Shown here: positions 43,369-52,081 of the stretch, in pieces
Position numbering within the stretch: position 1 is the first letter of the stretch
Layout of the letters: every line of letters begins with the position of its first letter
Source: Methanolobus mangrovi
GTDB taxonomy: Archaea > Halobacteriota > Methanosarcinia > Methanosarcinales > Methanosarcinaceae
Direction of reading: 5' to 3'
NCBI RefSeq assembly: GCF_031312535.1
Contig: NZ_CP133594.1
Span: 682,001 to 746,000, forward strand
Length of the DNA: 64,000 nt
Program-made: the position numbers and the translations under genes
The notes under the pieces: model-generated
What the model saw: the letters and a program-made list of their open reading frames with translations, nothing else
Told to the model about the DNA's origin: nothing
Databases searched by the model: none

Positions 43369-44678
43369 TGACGCATAATATGGCAAGATATGATGCTTAC
43401 AAATCAACTGATTCTCTTTGGTTCAATGAAGTCCCTGTTCACTGGAAAAATGGAAGGGTTAAGGATTTTGTAGACATTAATGCTTTAGCAAAAGTACCAA
43501 CTGATCTTAACGATGATGATTTAGTTGAATTTGTTCCCATGACAAATGTAAATGAGGACCTTGGGGAAATAAAACAATTCAACTTTGTTCCGATTAATGA
43601 TGTTTCTAGTGGTTATACCAAATTTAGAAATGGGGATGTGATATTTGCAAAAATCACCCCCTGCATGGAAAATGGTAATTGTGCAATTGTGAGTGGTCTT
43701 TCGCATAATATTGGTTTTGGTAGTACTGAATTTATGGTATTTCGCACTTCAAGTAAACTGACACAAAAATATTTACATTACTTTCTATATAATGAACTTT
43801 TTAGAAGAAATGCTGAGCCATTCATGAAAGGCACTGCTGGGCAAAAACGAATCAGTAGTCATTACATGGCTACGCATTATTTTGCATTACCTCCTCTTGA
43901 TGAACAAAAAGCCATTGCAGCTTACCTCGACACCAAAACCACACAGATTGATCGCAAAATAGACATGCTAACTCAAAAGGTCACCCAATATAGCAAGCTC
44001 AAACAATCTCTGATTAACGAAACTGTCACCCGTGGTTTAGATAAAACCGTGGTAATGAAAGATAGCGGAATTGAGTGGATTGGTGAAGTGCCAGAACATT
44101 GGCGTTCTCTTCGAATTCATGATTGTGCAGTACCAACTAAAAATAAAAATATAGGGTTGCAAAATAAAAACTTGCTTTCCTTGAGTTATGGCAAAATTAA
44201 GAAGAGAAATTTTAACACTAGCTTTGGTTTGCTACCTGCCTCTTTTGAAACATATCAAATAGTAAATAATGGAAACATTATTTTACGTTTAACTGATTTA
44301 CAAAATGACAAAAAAAGTCTAAGAGTTGGACTGGTAACGCAAAAAGGTATTATCACCTCTGCATATCTCTGTTTAAAATTCAAGAATTGGATTGATCCTG
44401 TTTTTTCGTATTATCTCCTTCATCTATACGACATATCAAAAGTTTTTTATTGGTATGGAGGTGGATTGAGATCAACAATGAAATTTGATGATATAAAGGT
44501 GCTACCTTTTTTAGTTCCACCTCTTCTCGAACAAAAAGCAATAGCCACCTATCTCAATACAAAAACATCTCACATTGACTCCATTGTTGAAACTATCAAT
44601 GCCCAGATAGAAAAACTTAAAGATCTGCGCAAAACATTGATTAACGACGTTGTGACCGGCAAAATTAAAGTTGTATAA
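43365..44678 (+). CDS. hsdS: Type I restriction-modification specificity subunit
   Basis: 437 aa with two target-recognition domains (about 20-185 and 230-400), each followed by the conserved coiled-coil spacer ('LPPLDEQKAIAAYLDTKTTQ' and 'VPPLLEQKAIATYLNTKTSH'). Each domain reads one half of the split target. The two spacers are close repeats, which permits domain swapping. Translationally coupled to hsdM by a 4-base overlap. Confidence 0.94.
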   Translation: MMTHNMARYDAYKSTDSLWFNEVPVHWKNGRVKDFVDINALAKVPTDLNDDDLVEFVPMTNVNEDLGEIKQFNFVPINDVSSGYTKFRNGDVIFAKITPCMENGNCAIVSGLSHNIGFGSTEFMVFRTSSKLTQKYLHYFLYNELFRRNAEPFMKGTAGQKRISSHYMATHYFALPPLDEQKAIAAYLDTKTTQIDRKIDMLTQKVTQYSKLKQSLINETVTRGLDKTVVMKDSGIEWIGEVPEHWRSLRIHDCAVPTKNKNIGLQNKNLLSLSYGKIKKRNFNTSFGLLPASFETYQIVNNGNIILRLTDLQNDKKSLRVGLVTQKGIITSAYLCLKFKNWIDPVFSYYLLHLYDISKVFYWYGGGLRSTMKFDDIKVLPFLVPPLLEQKAIATYLNTKTSHIDSIVETINAQIEKLKDLRKTLINDVVTGKIKVV

Positions 44679-44690
44679 GGAAATGAAAAT

Positions 44691-47600
44691 ATGAATGAAC
44701 TTCACCTGCAAGATAAGTTTTTAATTCCATTTATTAGAGATGAGCTTGGTTACCGCGAAGTAAAAGCCAATACAGTAACAAGCTCATTGATTATAGAAGA
44801 GGACTTGCAGGAGTTTATTTCTCAAACCGAGCTAAATAAAAAACCTTATGAAACCTTGCTGAAAAAATATAGTGGTGACAAAGACAAACTGTTGAAAGAC
44901 CTGATTGAACTCATCCAGGAACGTAGCAGCAGTAGCCGTAATATGGCACTGTTCATTAATGCTAACAAGTCTATTACCATGAAGGGCATTAAACTACACC
45001 TATTTTACACAAGTGACAGCGTAATTCATAACAATGTACTGTTTGATGAGAATATCTTTTCAGTGGTGCAGGAACTGCCCTATAAGTATAGTTATAACGA
45101 CAAGCAGATATTTTCTTTCCGACCAGATATTGTGTTATTTGTGAATGGAATTTATCTGGGGTATAGTGAATTAAAGTCCAATTACACAAGTCAAAATGCT
45201 CGTAAAAATGGACGTGGAAAGGTAATTAAAGATTACTTTGAGGCAATTAGAATCTATCATAAGCATTTTGATAGTAATGATATGTTGAGTGAAAAAGAGA
45301 AAGATTTCTATCGCAAAGATTTCTTGAAGATATTTGAAAAAGCAATTCATATCACCACTACAGACATCGGTGAAACTTATGTTATTCGTACTATCATAGA
45401 TTATTTCGATGAAATGCTTACCACTTGTCGTGAAGGCAAGTTTGATCGTGAAGAGATTGAGAAAAAAGCTAATCGTGTGTTTAAGCCATATCCATTGCTC
45501 AAACCCGATGCCGAAAAGAAAGACAAATTGAAAGAATTATTTACTGTGCTATATGGCAAAGATTTCATTGAAAAAGAAATTCTATATTATAATTTTATTG
45601 AACGTGATGTCTATACCACTAAAAAAGGCAAAGAATTAAAAAGCGAGTCAGGAAAGCTGATTTCACCCCGACCCAAACAAAAGTTTGGTACGGATAAGAT
45701 CATGGCAAAAATTGATGAGTTTTTGGCACACGAGCAAGAAGACGATTATTTTGAAAAAATACTAGAAAAACAGCTTATTGGTGTATCTGAAACCAAGAAA
45801 AAAGAGTTGCTGAGAAAACGCAGAGCTTATTCTAATAATAAAAATGTATATTCCTTGTTAATGCAGTATGCAGCAGGCTTTGGTAAGTCCAATATTATTG
45901 GATGGTCTGCTTTACAGCTTAAAGATTTACGGCACGCTGATGAGTATGTATACGACAAAATCATGATTGTGGTGGATCGTTTACAATTGCGCAGTCAAAT
46001 TGATTCTTTAATGCTCAACATGAATATCGACAACCGTATGTATGTTGAAGCCCGCAACAAAAAAACTTTCCAAGAAGCACTTGAATCCGATACGCGTTTA
46101 GTGATTGTGAATTTGCAAAAGTTTGGTTCTGTACGCGAGATGCTGGATGATGAAGTGTTGCAAAAACTTGCCGGAATGCGAATTGTGTTTTTGATTGATG
46201 AAATTCACCGATCCAACAGCGGTGACCAGCATGAAGAAATGATCAGTATCTTCGATGAGTTACAATCGCCATTTGATAACAATGTACAGTATTCTCATAT
46301 GCGAAAAAAGAAGAATCTAATCATCGGTTTTACTGCCACGCCAGATGATCATACGCTTGCTAGATTTGGAGAATTCAGCGGTTATGCAGAAAGTGAAAAA
46401 CTGTGGAGACCATTTGATTCATACACCATGAAAGAAGCGATTGAAGATGGATATATACTCAACCCATTAAAAAATATCGTGCCTGTGGCCTCCAAGATGT
46501 TGTTCGATTTACCTGTAAATCAGTTAAAAGGTTTTACTGAAAAAGAATACAAAGATGCCCAGAAAAAACAGATTTATGAAAACCGTGATCGCATTGATGC
46601 AATTGCTAAATATGTGGCTGACCTGTTGGTAAAAGATGTCTATCGCCAAATACGCGGAACAGGCAAGGCGATGCTTGCCGTATATTCAATTAAAGCTGCG
46701 ATTGCTTATAAACAGGCGGTGACCAAATATTTTAATATTCTAATTCAAGAACCAAAATATGCAAAGTACTCTGAGGCACCGATTCACATTGTATATTCCA
46801 GAAATCAAGACGAGCAAAGAGCAAGTGTTCTTAACGATGATTTGAGTGAAGAAAAGGTAATGCAAAATTTTGCACTTAAAAAAAATGGATTAATAATTGT
46901 GGTGGCTAAATTACAAACCGGTTTTGATGAGAAAAAGCTGCACACGCTGTTTTTAGATAAAGAAATTAAAGGCATTAGTGCGATTCAAACTATTTCCCGC
47001 GTTAATCGTACAACCAAATACAAAAACGATTGCAAGATTGTTGATTTTTCTTATAACAATGTGAATGTTCAGAATATCAAAGATGCTTTTGAACATTATT
47101 CCAATGTTGTTGTCAGTGACTTTGATCCCTTTGGCGATAAAAAAATACTGGATATCTTATATGTAGAACTAAAAAAGTCAGACATATTTGGTAAGTTCTT
47201 TAGTAGATTTATGGCGATTTACAATGATAAAACTAAGCGAGATGATCCAGAAAGTTATCTGGATTTTGAAAGCAGTTTAGAAAAGTACATTGAAGTAAAT
47301 CCCAAGCGCACCGCCGACACAAAAGCCAAGGGATCACAGTATTTTACAATCTTAAATCGCATTGAATATGTGATTGAATTGGATAAAAAATACTGTGAAC
47401 CGAGTTTTTTATTCTTTTGGCGCAAGTTCAACACTTTGTATAATATGATGCATCGCAGTGATGCTATAAAAGATCCGATTGAAGTTTATTTTGATAATCA
47501 GATTGGTATTATTGAAGTTGAAACTGAAGATAGAAATGAAAAGGAAAAGAAACCCACTCAAGTAGCAACCGGCAAAGAACCAAAGGGTGATTATCAATTT

Positions 47601-47915
47601 GATATCCTTGCAATCATTGCTGCACGTAACGAACATGAGGCTAAAACAGCCTTGCTTATTCAAGACTTTGAATCTAAAATTGAGAACTTTTTTGAATATG
47701 TACGGAATGAGAATGACGGTAAGCGCTTGATTGTAAAAATTAACTCTAATTCATCAGAGTCGGAAATATATGAGGACTTTGCCAAAATATATAGACGATA
47801 CAAAGCACTTAATCGTCAGAAAGTTGGGGATTATTTCTTCCAAGAAATGGATGATTTGGTAAATAAACTGTGTGACGATTTTCAGTTTAAAATATCTAAA
47901 AGTTCTTCAAGTTAA
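44691..47915 (+). CDS. hsdR: Type I restriction endonuclease subunit
   Basis: 1074 aa. An N-terminal nuclease-like part has the PD-(D/E)xK-type residues 'FRPDIVLFVNGIYLGYSELK' (about 145-165). SF2 helicase motor: Walker A 'AAGFGKSN' (about 394-401), D-E-I-H box 'LIDEIHRS' (about 500) and 'GFTATP' (about 543). It translocates and cuts DNA lacking the HsdM mark. AAGGA precedes the ATG and it lies 12 bases after hsdS. All motifs are intact. It is the last gene before the right terminal repeat. Confidence 0.93.
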   Translation: MNELHLQDKFLIPFIRDELGYREVKANTVTSSLIIEEDLQEFISQTELNKKPYETLLKKYSGDKDKLLKDLIELIQERSSSSRNMALFINANKSITMKGIKLHLFYTSDSVIHNNVLFDENIFSVVQELPYKYSYNDKQIFSFRPDIVLFVNGIYLGYSELKSNYTSQNARKNGRGKVIKDYFEAIRIYHKHFDSNDMLSEKEKDFYRKDFLKIFEKAIHITTTDIGETYVIRTIIDYFDEMLTTCREGKFDREEIEKKANRVFKPYPLLKPDAEKKDKLKELFTVLYGKDFIEKEILYYNFIERDVYTTKKGKELKSESGKLISPRPKQKFGTDKIMAKIDEFLAHEQEDDYFEKILEKQLIGVSETKKKELLRKRRAYSNNKNVYSLLMQYAAGFGKSNIIGWSALQLKDLRHADEYVYDKIMIVVDRLQLRSQIDSLMLNMNIDNRMYVEARNKKTFQEALESDTRLVIVNLQKFGSVREMLDDEVLQKLAGMRIVFLIDEIHRSNSGDQHEEMISIFDELQSPFDNNVQYSHMRKKKNLIIGFTATPDDHTLARFGEFSGYAESEKLWRPFDSYTMKEAIEDGYILNPLKNIVPVASKMLFDLPVNQLKGFTEKEYKDAQKKQIYENRDRIDAIAKYVADLLVKDVYRQIRGTGKAMLAVYSIKAAIAYKQAVTKYFNILIQEPKYAKYSEAPIHIVYSRNQDEQRASVLNDDLSEEKVMQNFALKKNGLIIVVAKLQTGFDEKKLHTLFLDKEIKGISAIQTISRVNRTTKYKNDCKIVDFSYNNVNVQNIKDAFEHYSNVVVSDFDPFGDKKILDILYVELKKSDIFGKFFSRFMAIYNDKTKRDDPESYLDFESSLEKYIEVNPKRTADTKAKGSQYFTILNRIEYVIELDKKYCEPSFLFFWRKFNTLYNMMHRSDAIKDPIEVYFDNQIGIIEVETEDRNEKEKKPTQVATGKEPKGDYQFDILAIIAARNEHEAKTALLIQDFESKIENFFEYVRNENDGKRLIVKINSNSSESEIYEDFAKIYRRYKALNRQKVGDYFFQEMDDLVNKLCDDFQFKISKSSSS

Positions 47916-48020
47916 TTTTTGGATTTATTGAAACATCACAATTTACTCTTTTTTTATCATTGCATTCATGATTAATTGCAATTTTTATATCTAAGTAATT
48001 GGCAATTTTATTTCTTAAAT

Positions 48021-48057
48021 TTTAAAGCGTACACTTTTTAGACGTTATATATATCCC
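48021..48057 (-). repeat. Right terminal inverted repeat of the casposon
   Basis: Read on the minus strand it begins GGGATATATATAACGTCTAA and goes on AAAGTGTACGC. It shares GGGATATA and CTAAAAA with the left repeat, and is closer still to the outward element end at 48072-48109 (GGGATATATA, AAAAAGTGTACG). Confidence 0.75.
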
Positions 48058-48071
48058 CGCACTTTATTTTC
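48058..48071 (+). repeat. Right 14-bp casposon target-site duplication
   Basis: CGCACTTTATTTTC, identical to 33477-33490. It is flanked on both sides by element ends: the right end of the intact casposon and the left end of a second one. Confidence 0.88.
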
Positions 48072-48109
48072 GGGATATATACAAGCGGAAAAAAGTGTAC
48101 GGCGTTTTG
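48072..48109 (+). repeat. Left terminal repeat of a second casposon
   Basis: Starts GGGATATATACAAGCGGAAA and continues AAAGTGTACGG. It mirrors the right end of the first casposon across the shared 14-bp target. Another AAAAAAAGTGTACC occurs at 48137-48150. Confidence 0.7.
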
Positions 48110-48170
48110 CATTTAGCCCACACAACCATTGTTTCCAAAAAAAGTGTACCTTGAAAAATATAAAATAAAA

Positions 48171-48689
48171 TTAAATGAGCGAATATGTATAATCGCCTGT
48201 TTTTTGATAGGTATAACTCTCTGATATTTTATCAGTAGTAGCTAAATATCCATGGATGTCGTCAATTGAATAATATTCTATGTATATGGTAAAATTATCA
48301 ATGAATTCAGAATCTTGGGGAAGATACAACTTGTAATCAAAGTTTACAACTTCGTTTCTTTGAAGATAGTGTCCTTCAGAACTCGACCAATCAAATTCAC
48401 TTCTGTCTTTATACCTAGATAATACCTGATTAGAAGATATGGTTACAAAAACATCACCATCATCACCAACATTTTTCATTGTGACACGAAAGTCTGCCAT
48501 ATAATCATCCCAGTCATTAAAAGTCAACGAATTAAAAACAACTTCATCGTTTTCTTGTATACATGTCAAAGGATTGGGAGGTTCCATATAATCGCCAAGT
48601 GGATTGAGTAACAATATACCTACAAGCCCAACAATTATAGCTCCAAGAATTGTTGCAATTGTTTTATTTTCACCTAGTATATCAACCAT
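48171..48689 (-). CDS. Small membrane-anchored protein of unknown function
   Basis: 172 aa from the ATG at 48689 (MVDILGENKTIATILGAIIV), or 185 aa from 48728. One N-terminal TM helix (about 9-28), then a beta-rich extracellular part with 'FRVTMKNVGDDGDVFVTISS'. A TATA-like run within 48700-48715 favours the shorter, leaderless form. Cargo of the second casposon; no family is recognised. Confidence 0.55.
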   Translation of the reverse strand: MVDILGENKTIATILGAIIVGLVGILLLNPLGDYMEPPNPLTCIQENDEVVFNSLTFNDWDDYMADFRVTMKNVGDDGDVFVTISSNQVLSRYKDRSEFDWSSSEGHYLQRNEVVNFDYKLYLPQDSEFIDNFTIYIEYYSIDDIHGYLATTDKISESYTYQKTGDYTYSLI

Positions 48690-48724
48690 AATCACAATAC
48701 AATATAAAAATATAAATATTTTAT

Positions 48725-48907
48725 TCATATTTCAATAGCTTCAGCAGGAGGCAAAAACAAAAAACTCCCGTATCTTTTCAATATCATGCTATGTCTAAAT
48801 ATGAGTTTCTCAAGCTCTTGCATTTCAATCTTATTAGTTCCTTGCTGATATACACACATCCATTGGGCTTCAGATGCCTTTTTTCCAAAATCCAGTATTC
48901 CCTTCAA
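48725..48907 (-). pseudogene. Decayed casposon polymerase C-terminus, copy 1
   Basis: The frame contains 'CVYQQGTNKIEMQELEKL' and ends 'LFLPPAEAIEI'. This lines up with 'CVYIGKEANKVEMQELESN...NITPAEARKIGI' of the copy at 49761 and with the tail of the intact PolB ('VIYIGKEANNIDEQALD'). Catalytic domains are absent. Confidence 0.55.
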
Positions 48908-49001
48908 ATTTGGCTTTAGTTGTAGATATTTATTAACTTTACATCAATAATTTTTTATTAATTTAAGATATGTAAGTGTGTCTAATTTTTGAGTTGATGG
49001 T

Positions 49002-49751
49002 ATGACTAAAATAGAGGATTTGAACAAAAAAGTTGATGAATTATGTACAGAAGCAAAAGAAATTATGGATATCATAACTAAAAAGGATACCACATTTCTT
49101 GATTTAATGTATTCTTACCAAAAATGGTACACTGAATCTATGTATGTCATCAAACAAGTAATACCTGATAGGCTACCAGAATTTAAAGCTCAATATGAAT
49201 CACCTAAGAATATACACAAAGCAGAAGCACTAAATGTTCTTACTTACTCAATTAATGATTATTTTAGAAACATTAATGTGACAAAAAATGGGGAACAAAT
49301 GTTTAATCCCAAAGAGGTTGTACTAAGTAAATTTTTAATACAAGCTACAATTTTGACATCTGCACGAGAAGGATTGAAATCTTCATTATTTGATATTCAG
49401 GGTATGTTACAAGCTGAAATACATGATAATGAAATATCTAAAGCAAGAGAGCTTTATAAAAATGATTACTTAAGGTCTGCAGGAGTAATTTGTGGTGTTG
49501 TTTTAGAAGGTCACTTAAACAATATATGTACATTAAAACAGATAAAAATGAAAAAAAGAACCCCTACATTAGCAGATTATAATGATGCTCTTAAAAATGA
49601 AAATATCATAGATTTAACAAATTGGAGATGGATTCAAAGACTAGGAGATATCAGAAATCTATGTGCTCATAAAAAGGAAAGAGAACCAACTAAAGATGAA
49701 GTTCAAGAACTAATAGATGGAGTAGACAAAGCAATAAAAATTATCTATTGA
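49002..49751 (+). CDS. HEPN-like protein, casposon-associated
   Basis: 249 aa, all-helical, with a coiled coil at the N-terminus. The C-terminal 90 residues ('YLRSAGVICGVVLEGHLNNI' and then 'GDIRNLCAHKKEREPTKDEV') have the R-x4-H motif (R-N-L-C-A-H) of HEPN ribonucleases, common in defence and abortive-infection proteins. There is no paired nucleotidyltransferase or antitoxin nearby. It lies between two decayed copies of the PolB tail. A nuclease or defence role is inferred. Confidence 0.65.
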   Translation: MTKIEDLNKKVDELCTEAKEIMDIITKKDTTFLDLMYSYQKWYTESMYVIKQVIPDRLPEFKAQYESPKNIHKAEALNVLTYSINDYFRNINVTKNGEQMFNPKEVVLSKFLIQATILTSAREGLKSSLFDIQGMLQAEIHDNEISKARELYKNDYLRSAGVICGVVLEGHLNNICTLKQIKMKKRTPTLADYNDALKNENIIDLTNWRWIQRLGDIRNLCAHKKEREPTKDEVQELIDGVDKAIKIIY

Positions 49752-49760
49752 TAAAGATAG

Positions 49761-50038
49761 TTAATAAAAAATATTAGAAGTTGCTATTTTCCTCATCTCC
49801 TTCGTATTCAAGCTAAATTCCTCTTCTTGCACCCTTTCCTTCAATTTTTTAAGAGTACTCCTATATTTAATTCCTATTTTCCTAGCTTCAGCAGGAGTAA
49901 TGTTGAGTACATACTCTCTTATCTTTTCAATATCGTGATACGTCTCAACAGTATTGCTTTCAAGTTCCTGCATTTCAACCTTATTGGCTTCCTTGCCAAT
50001 ATACACGCATCCTTTAGGCTTGAGATGTCTCATTGGAA
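49761..50038 (-). pseudogene. Decayed casposon polymerase C-terminus, copy 2
   Basis: Reads 'GCVYIGKEANKVEMQELESN', 'DIEKIREYVLNITPAEARKI' and 'SLNTKEMRKIATSN' and matches the last 85 residues of the intact PolB, including the HTH-like tail. No polymerase motifs remain. The open frame runs on to 50114 only because it crosses the terminal repeat at 50049. Confidence 0.75.
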
Positions 50039-50048
50039 AAAGTATCTG

Positions 50049-50075
50049 TGGATAGTTAACAAGAAAAAACGGAAC
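50049..50075 (+). repeat. Third copy of the casposon terminal repeat
   Basis: TGGATAGTTAACAAGAAAAA then ACGGAAC. It equals the left repeat of the intact casposon (33491-33520) except for a 2-base deletion and a few substitutions. It has the same orientation, so it is the left end of a further, lost element. No 14-bp target copy is seen next to it. Confidence 0.65.
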
Positions 50076-50188
50076 TCTTAGTTTAAAGTTGTAATGTCTG
50101 TCAGCTAAATACAAAAAACACTAGAATACTATACCTATAAAAGATAAATATCGATAAATCAATATTGAAAATATGCTGTAATTAAAAA

Positions 50189-50779
50189 TTATATATACGT
50201 CTCCCTCAATATTTTCATTCTTTGTTCAGAAACATCGTCTTTCATTAAAGCGAAAAGTAGTCTGTCATGCCATTTGCCATCATTTAACCAATATTTTCTT
50301 TGTCGTCCTTCTGGCTGAAAACCTGCTTTGATCATTGTTTTTTCAGAACCTATGTTTCCTTCTACACAATCCCCGGTAATCCTGAATGCATCGATGACAT
50401 CAAAAGCATAATATACCAAAAATTCACAAGCAGCATTTCCATATCCTTTTCTCCATTGACTATCATCAATCTGATATCCAATAAGATAATTTCCGTTCGT
50501 GAATTCTACTGGAATCAATGCGCATTGCCCTATAAAAGTGTCTGTATCTTTTTCCCTGATGGTGAATACATGGAAATCCGGAATTTTATCATCCTTTAAG
50601 GAATCGTCTATTGAACTGATCAATGGCGAAAAATATGCCATCGTAGCTTCTTCTGTATTTGGTCCGAAAAACAAATATTTGCAGACACTCTTTTTTGAAA
50701 GCATTGAGGCTATATCTTTTAAATCTGCTTCTGTACAATAACTAAAAATAATATTGTTCTTGTTCCATTTTAGCTTCAT
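50189..50779 (-). CDS. GNAT-family N-acetyltransferase (RimJ/RimL-like)
   Basis: 196 aa. Acetyl-CoA binding core 'YLIGYQIDDSQWRKGYGNAA' (motif A region, about 115-135) and 'RITGDCVEGNIGSEKTMIKAGF'. GGGG precedes the ATG. Similar proteins acetylate ribosomal-protein N-termini or antibiotics. The substrate is unknown. It lies just beyond the casposon debris. Confidence 0.88.
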   Translation of the reverse strand: MKLKWNKNNIIFSYCTEADLKDIASMLSKKSVCKYLFFGPNTEEATMAYFSPLISSIDDSLKDDKIPDFHVFTIREKDTDTFIGQCALIPVEFTNGNYLIGYQIDDSQWRKGYGNAACEFLVYYAFDVIDAFRITGDCVEGNIGSEKTMIKAGFQPEGRQRKYWLNDGKWHDRLLFALMKDDVSEQRMKILRETYI

Positions 50780-50985
50780 TCATGCCCCCCAATTTAAAAA
50801 TATTCAATGTTCAGGATATTTTATAATTTGGTTATTGCACTCACATTTATTGGTTTATTTAAATGTAGAGGAACTACATGATATATACGCATGTACCTTC
50901 CACATATTCCTGGCCTTTTCCTAATATGAGTATTCAAGATGAACTATTAATTACAGCATTCACTACAAAACATAGAATAAATCTT

Positions 50986-51543
50986 TCACTCCCTCCAATG
51001 CTCCGGCTTATTCAAAGCATCAGCACAAATAACCCTGCCCTTAACTTCATCACTAGATTCTGGGTTTAAAGGATAGATCATCCATGCACCTGCGTGTTCT
51101 TCTGGAATTGGATAAGGTGCATCAAAACCCAAACTTCCGGCATTCTGCTTAAATCCATACTTTGGATAATAACTTTCATGTCCGAGAACAAATACCATTC
51201 CAGCGCCAATTTCTTTCAATTTCTTCAAACCTTCATTGATTAACATTCCACCTATTCCTTGTTTTTGATGTTGTGGTTTTACTGCAAGAGGTGCAAGAAG
51301 GTAAATTAACGGAGATGTTTTTCCATTTAAAGTTGCTTTTGTAAATAAAATATGTCCAACTGCTTCATCGTTCTTGAAAGCCAACAATGATAAAACCGGT
51401 GCTGCGCTTTTGTCTTCAAGAAGTTCAGATACTAAGATTGCCTCCTTCTCATAACCGAATGCTTCTTTTTCTACGCGCATTACATCATCAAAATCAGATT
51501 CTTTTGCTTCCCTAATATGAACATCTTCTTTCATTTTTATCAT
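50986..51543 (-). CDS. GNAT-family N-acetyltransferase
   Basis: 185 aa. 'LAPLAVKPQHQKQGIGGMLI' (acetyl-CoA site, about 86-105) and 'VLGHESYYPKYGFKQNAG'. The start may be 51543 or the ATG at 51534; neither has a clear ribosome-binding site. A fragment of a relative's C-terminus lies nearby at 51925-52003, and a decayed relative at 51627-51918. Confidence 0.87.
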   Translation of the reverse strand: MIKMKEDVHIREAKESDFDDVMRVEKEAFGYEKEAILVSELLEDKSAAPVLSLLAFKNDEAVGHILFTKATLNGKTSPLIYLLAPLAVKPQHQKQGIGGMLINEGLKKLKEIGAGMVFVLGHESYYPKYGFKQNAGSLGFDAPYPIPEEHAGAWMIYPLNPESSDEVKGRVICADALNKPEHWRE

Positions 51544-51626
51544 TATAAATTAATGCATAATTCATTTAAAGGCTTTCCAATCTCCTCCTCACATGAGCAT
51601 TCAAACTATAGGGGGAGATAACGACA

Positions 51627-51918
51627 ATGAACATTTCTATCAGATTAGAAGAAGAAAAGGACTTCAAAACTGTAGAATTCCTGACTATTATCATCGTTTT
51701 GGTTTTGTCAGTGCTAAAGAATATAATATCCGGACATCCTGGGGTGACGATCTTGATGCATTTATGGCATTGGAACTCTAGATTGTAGTTTGATGGACAT
51801 TTCAGGAAAATTCTATGAGGACGAGGTTTTTAATATTGAAAATGACGAGCTGGAGGAATTTGAAAAGCAATTTCCCTACAAAGAGAAACATGTTAAGGAC
51901 ACTCAATTAGATCTATAG
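51627..51918 (+). pseudogene. GNAT acetyltransferase pseudogene
   Basis: Starts MNISIRLEEEKDFKTVEFLT after GGGGGAGAT, then shifts frame and jumps to 'YYHRFGFVSAKEYNIRTSWG' and 'DDLDAFMALEL', meets a stop, and resumes as 'DISGKFYEDEVFNIENDELE' to a TAG at 51918. Start, end and C-terminal pieces of a roughly 200-aa acetyltransferase are present but the middle, with the acetyl-CoA site, is lost. Confidence 0.75.
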
Positions 51919-51924
51919 ATAAAG

Positions 51925-52003
51925 AATTGGGTTTGGGTTATTTTCTTTTCTCAAGTGTTCTGGTTTGTTTAAGGCATCTGCATATACTACCTTGTCTCTA
52001 ACA
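51925..52003 (-). pseudogene. C-terminal fragment of a GNAT gene
   Basis: The minus strand reads 'VRDKVVYADALNKPEHLRKE', matching the last residues of the acetyltransferase at 50986 ('VKGRVICADALNKPEHWRE'). Nothing more of the gene remains; the GNAT pseudogene occupies the adjoining DNA. Confidence 0.6.
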
Positions 52004-52081
52004 ATAGACTTAAATATAATTACCTCAGTAAATGCCTTCCGTAGATATGTCGTTAAGGACATAGCTTTAAGGAGGCTCATC

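Larger units (their letters stand above)
33491..48057. mobile_element. Casposon with type I restriction-modification cargo
   Basis: A 14,567-bp element bounded by imperfect inverted repeats that both begin GGGATATA and by the perfect 14-bp duplication CGCACTTTATTTTC. It encodes a Cas1 casposase, a family-B DNA polymerase, an HNH nuclease, a winged-helix protein, an RHH protein and a 212-aa unknown, the set found in euryarchaeal casposons. Cargo is hsdM-hsdS-hsdR at the right and a membrane protein at the left. Integration at the 3' end of tRNA-Leu agrees with what I recall for Methanosarcina casposons. All core frames are intact, so it may be active. Confidence 0.9.
48072..50038. mobile_element. 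Remnant of a second, tandem casposon
   Basis: Begins with a casposon-type end directly after the target duplication and contains a TM protein, two decayed copies of the casposon polymerase C-terminus (both minus) and a HEPN-like gene. The polymerase tails point to the left end, as in the intact casposon, so this is the left part of an element that has lost its core and right end. Confidence 0.65.

Noticed and set aside
33396-48079. Integrase-type att site at tRNA-Leu
   Set aside because: No tyrosine integrase gene is present; inverted ends and an exact 14-bp duplication fit casposase integration better.
51593-51781. Intact 62-aa gene
   Set aside because: It is a frame-shifted piece of a GNAT pseudogene spanning 51627-51918.
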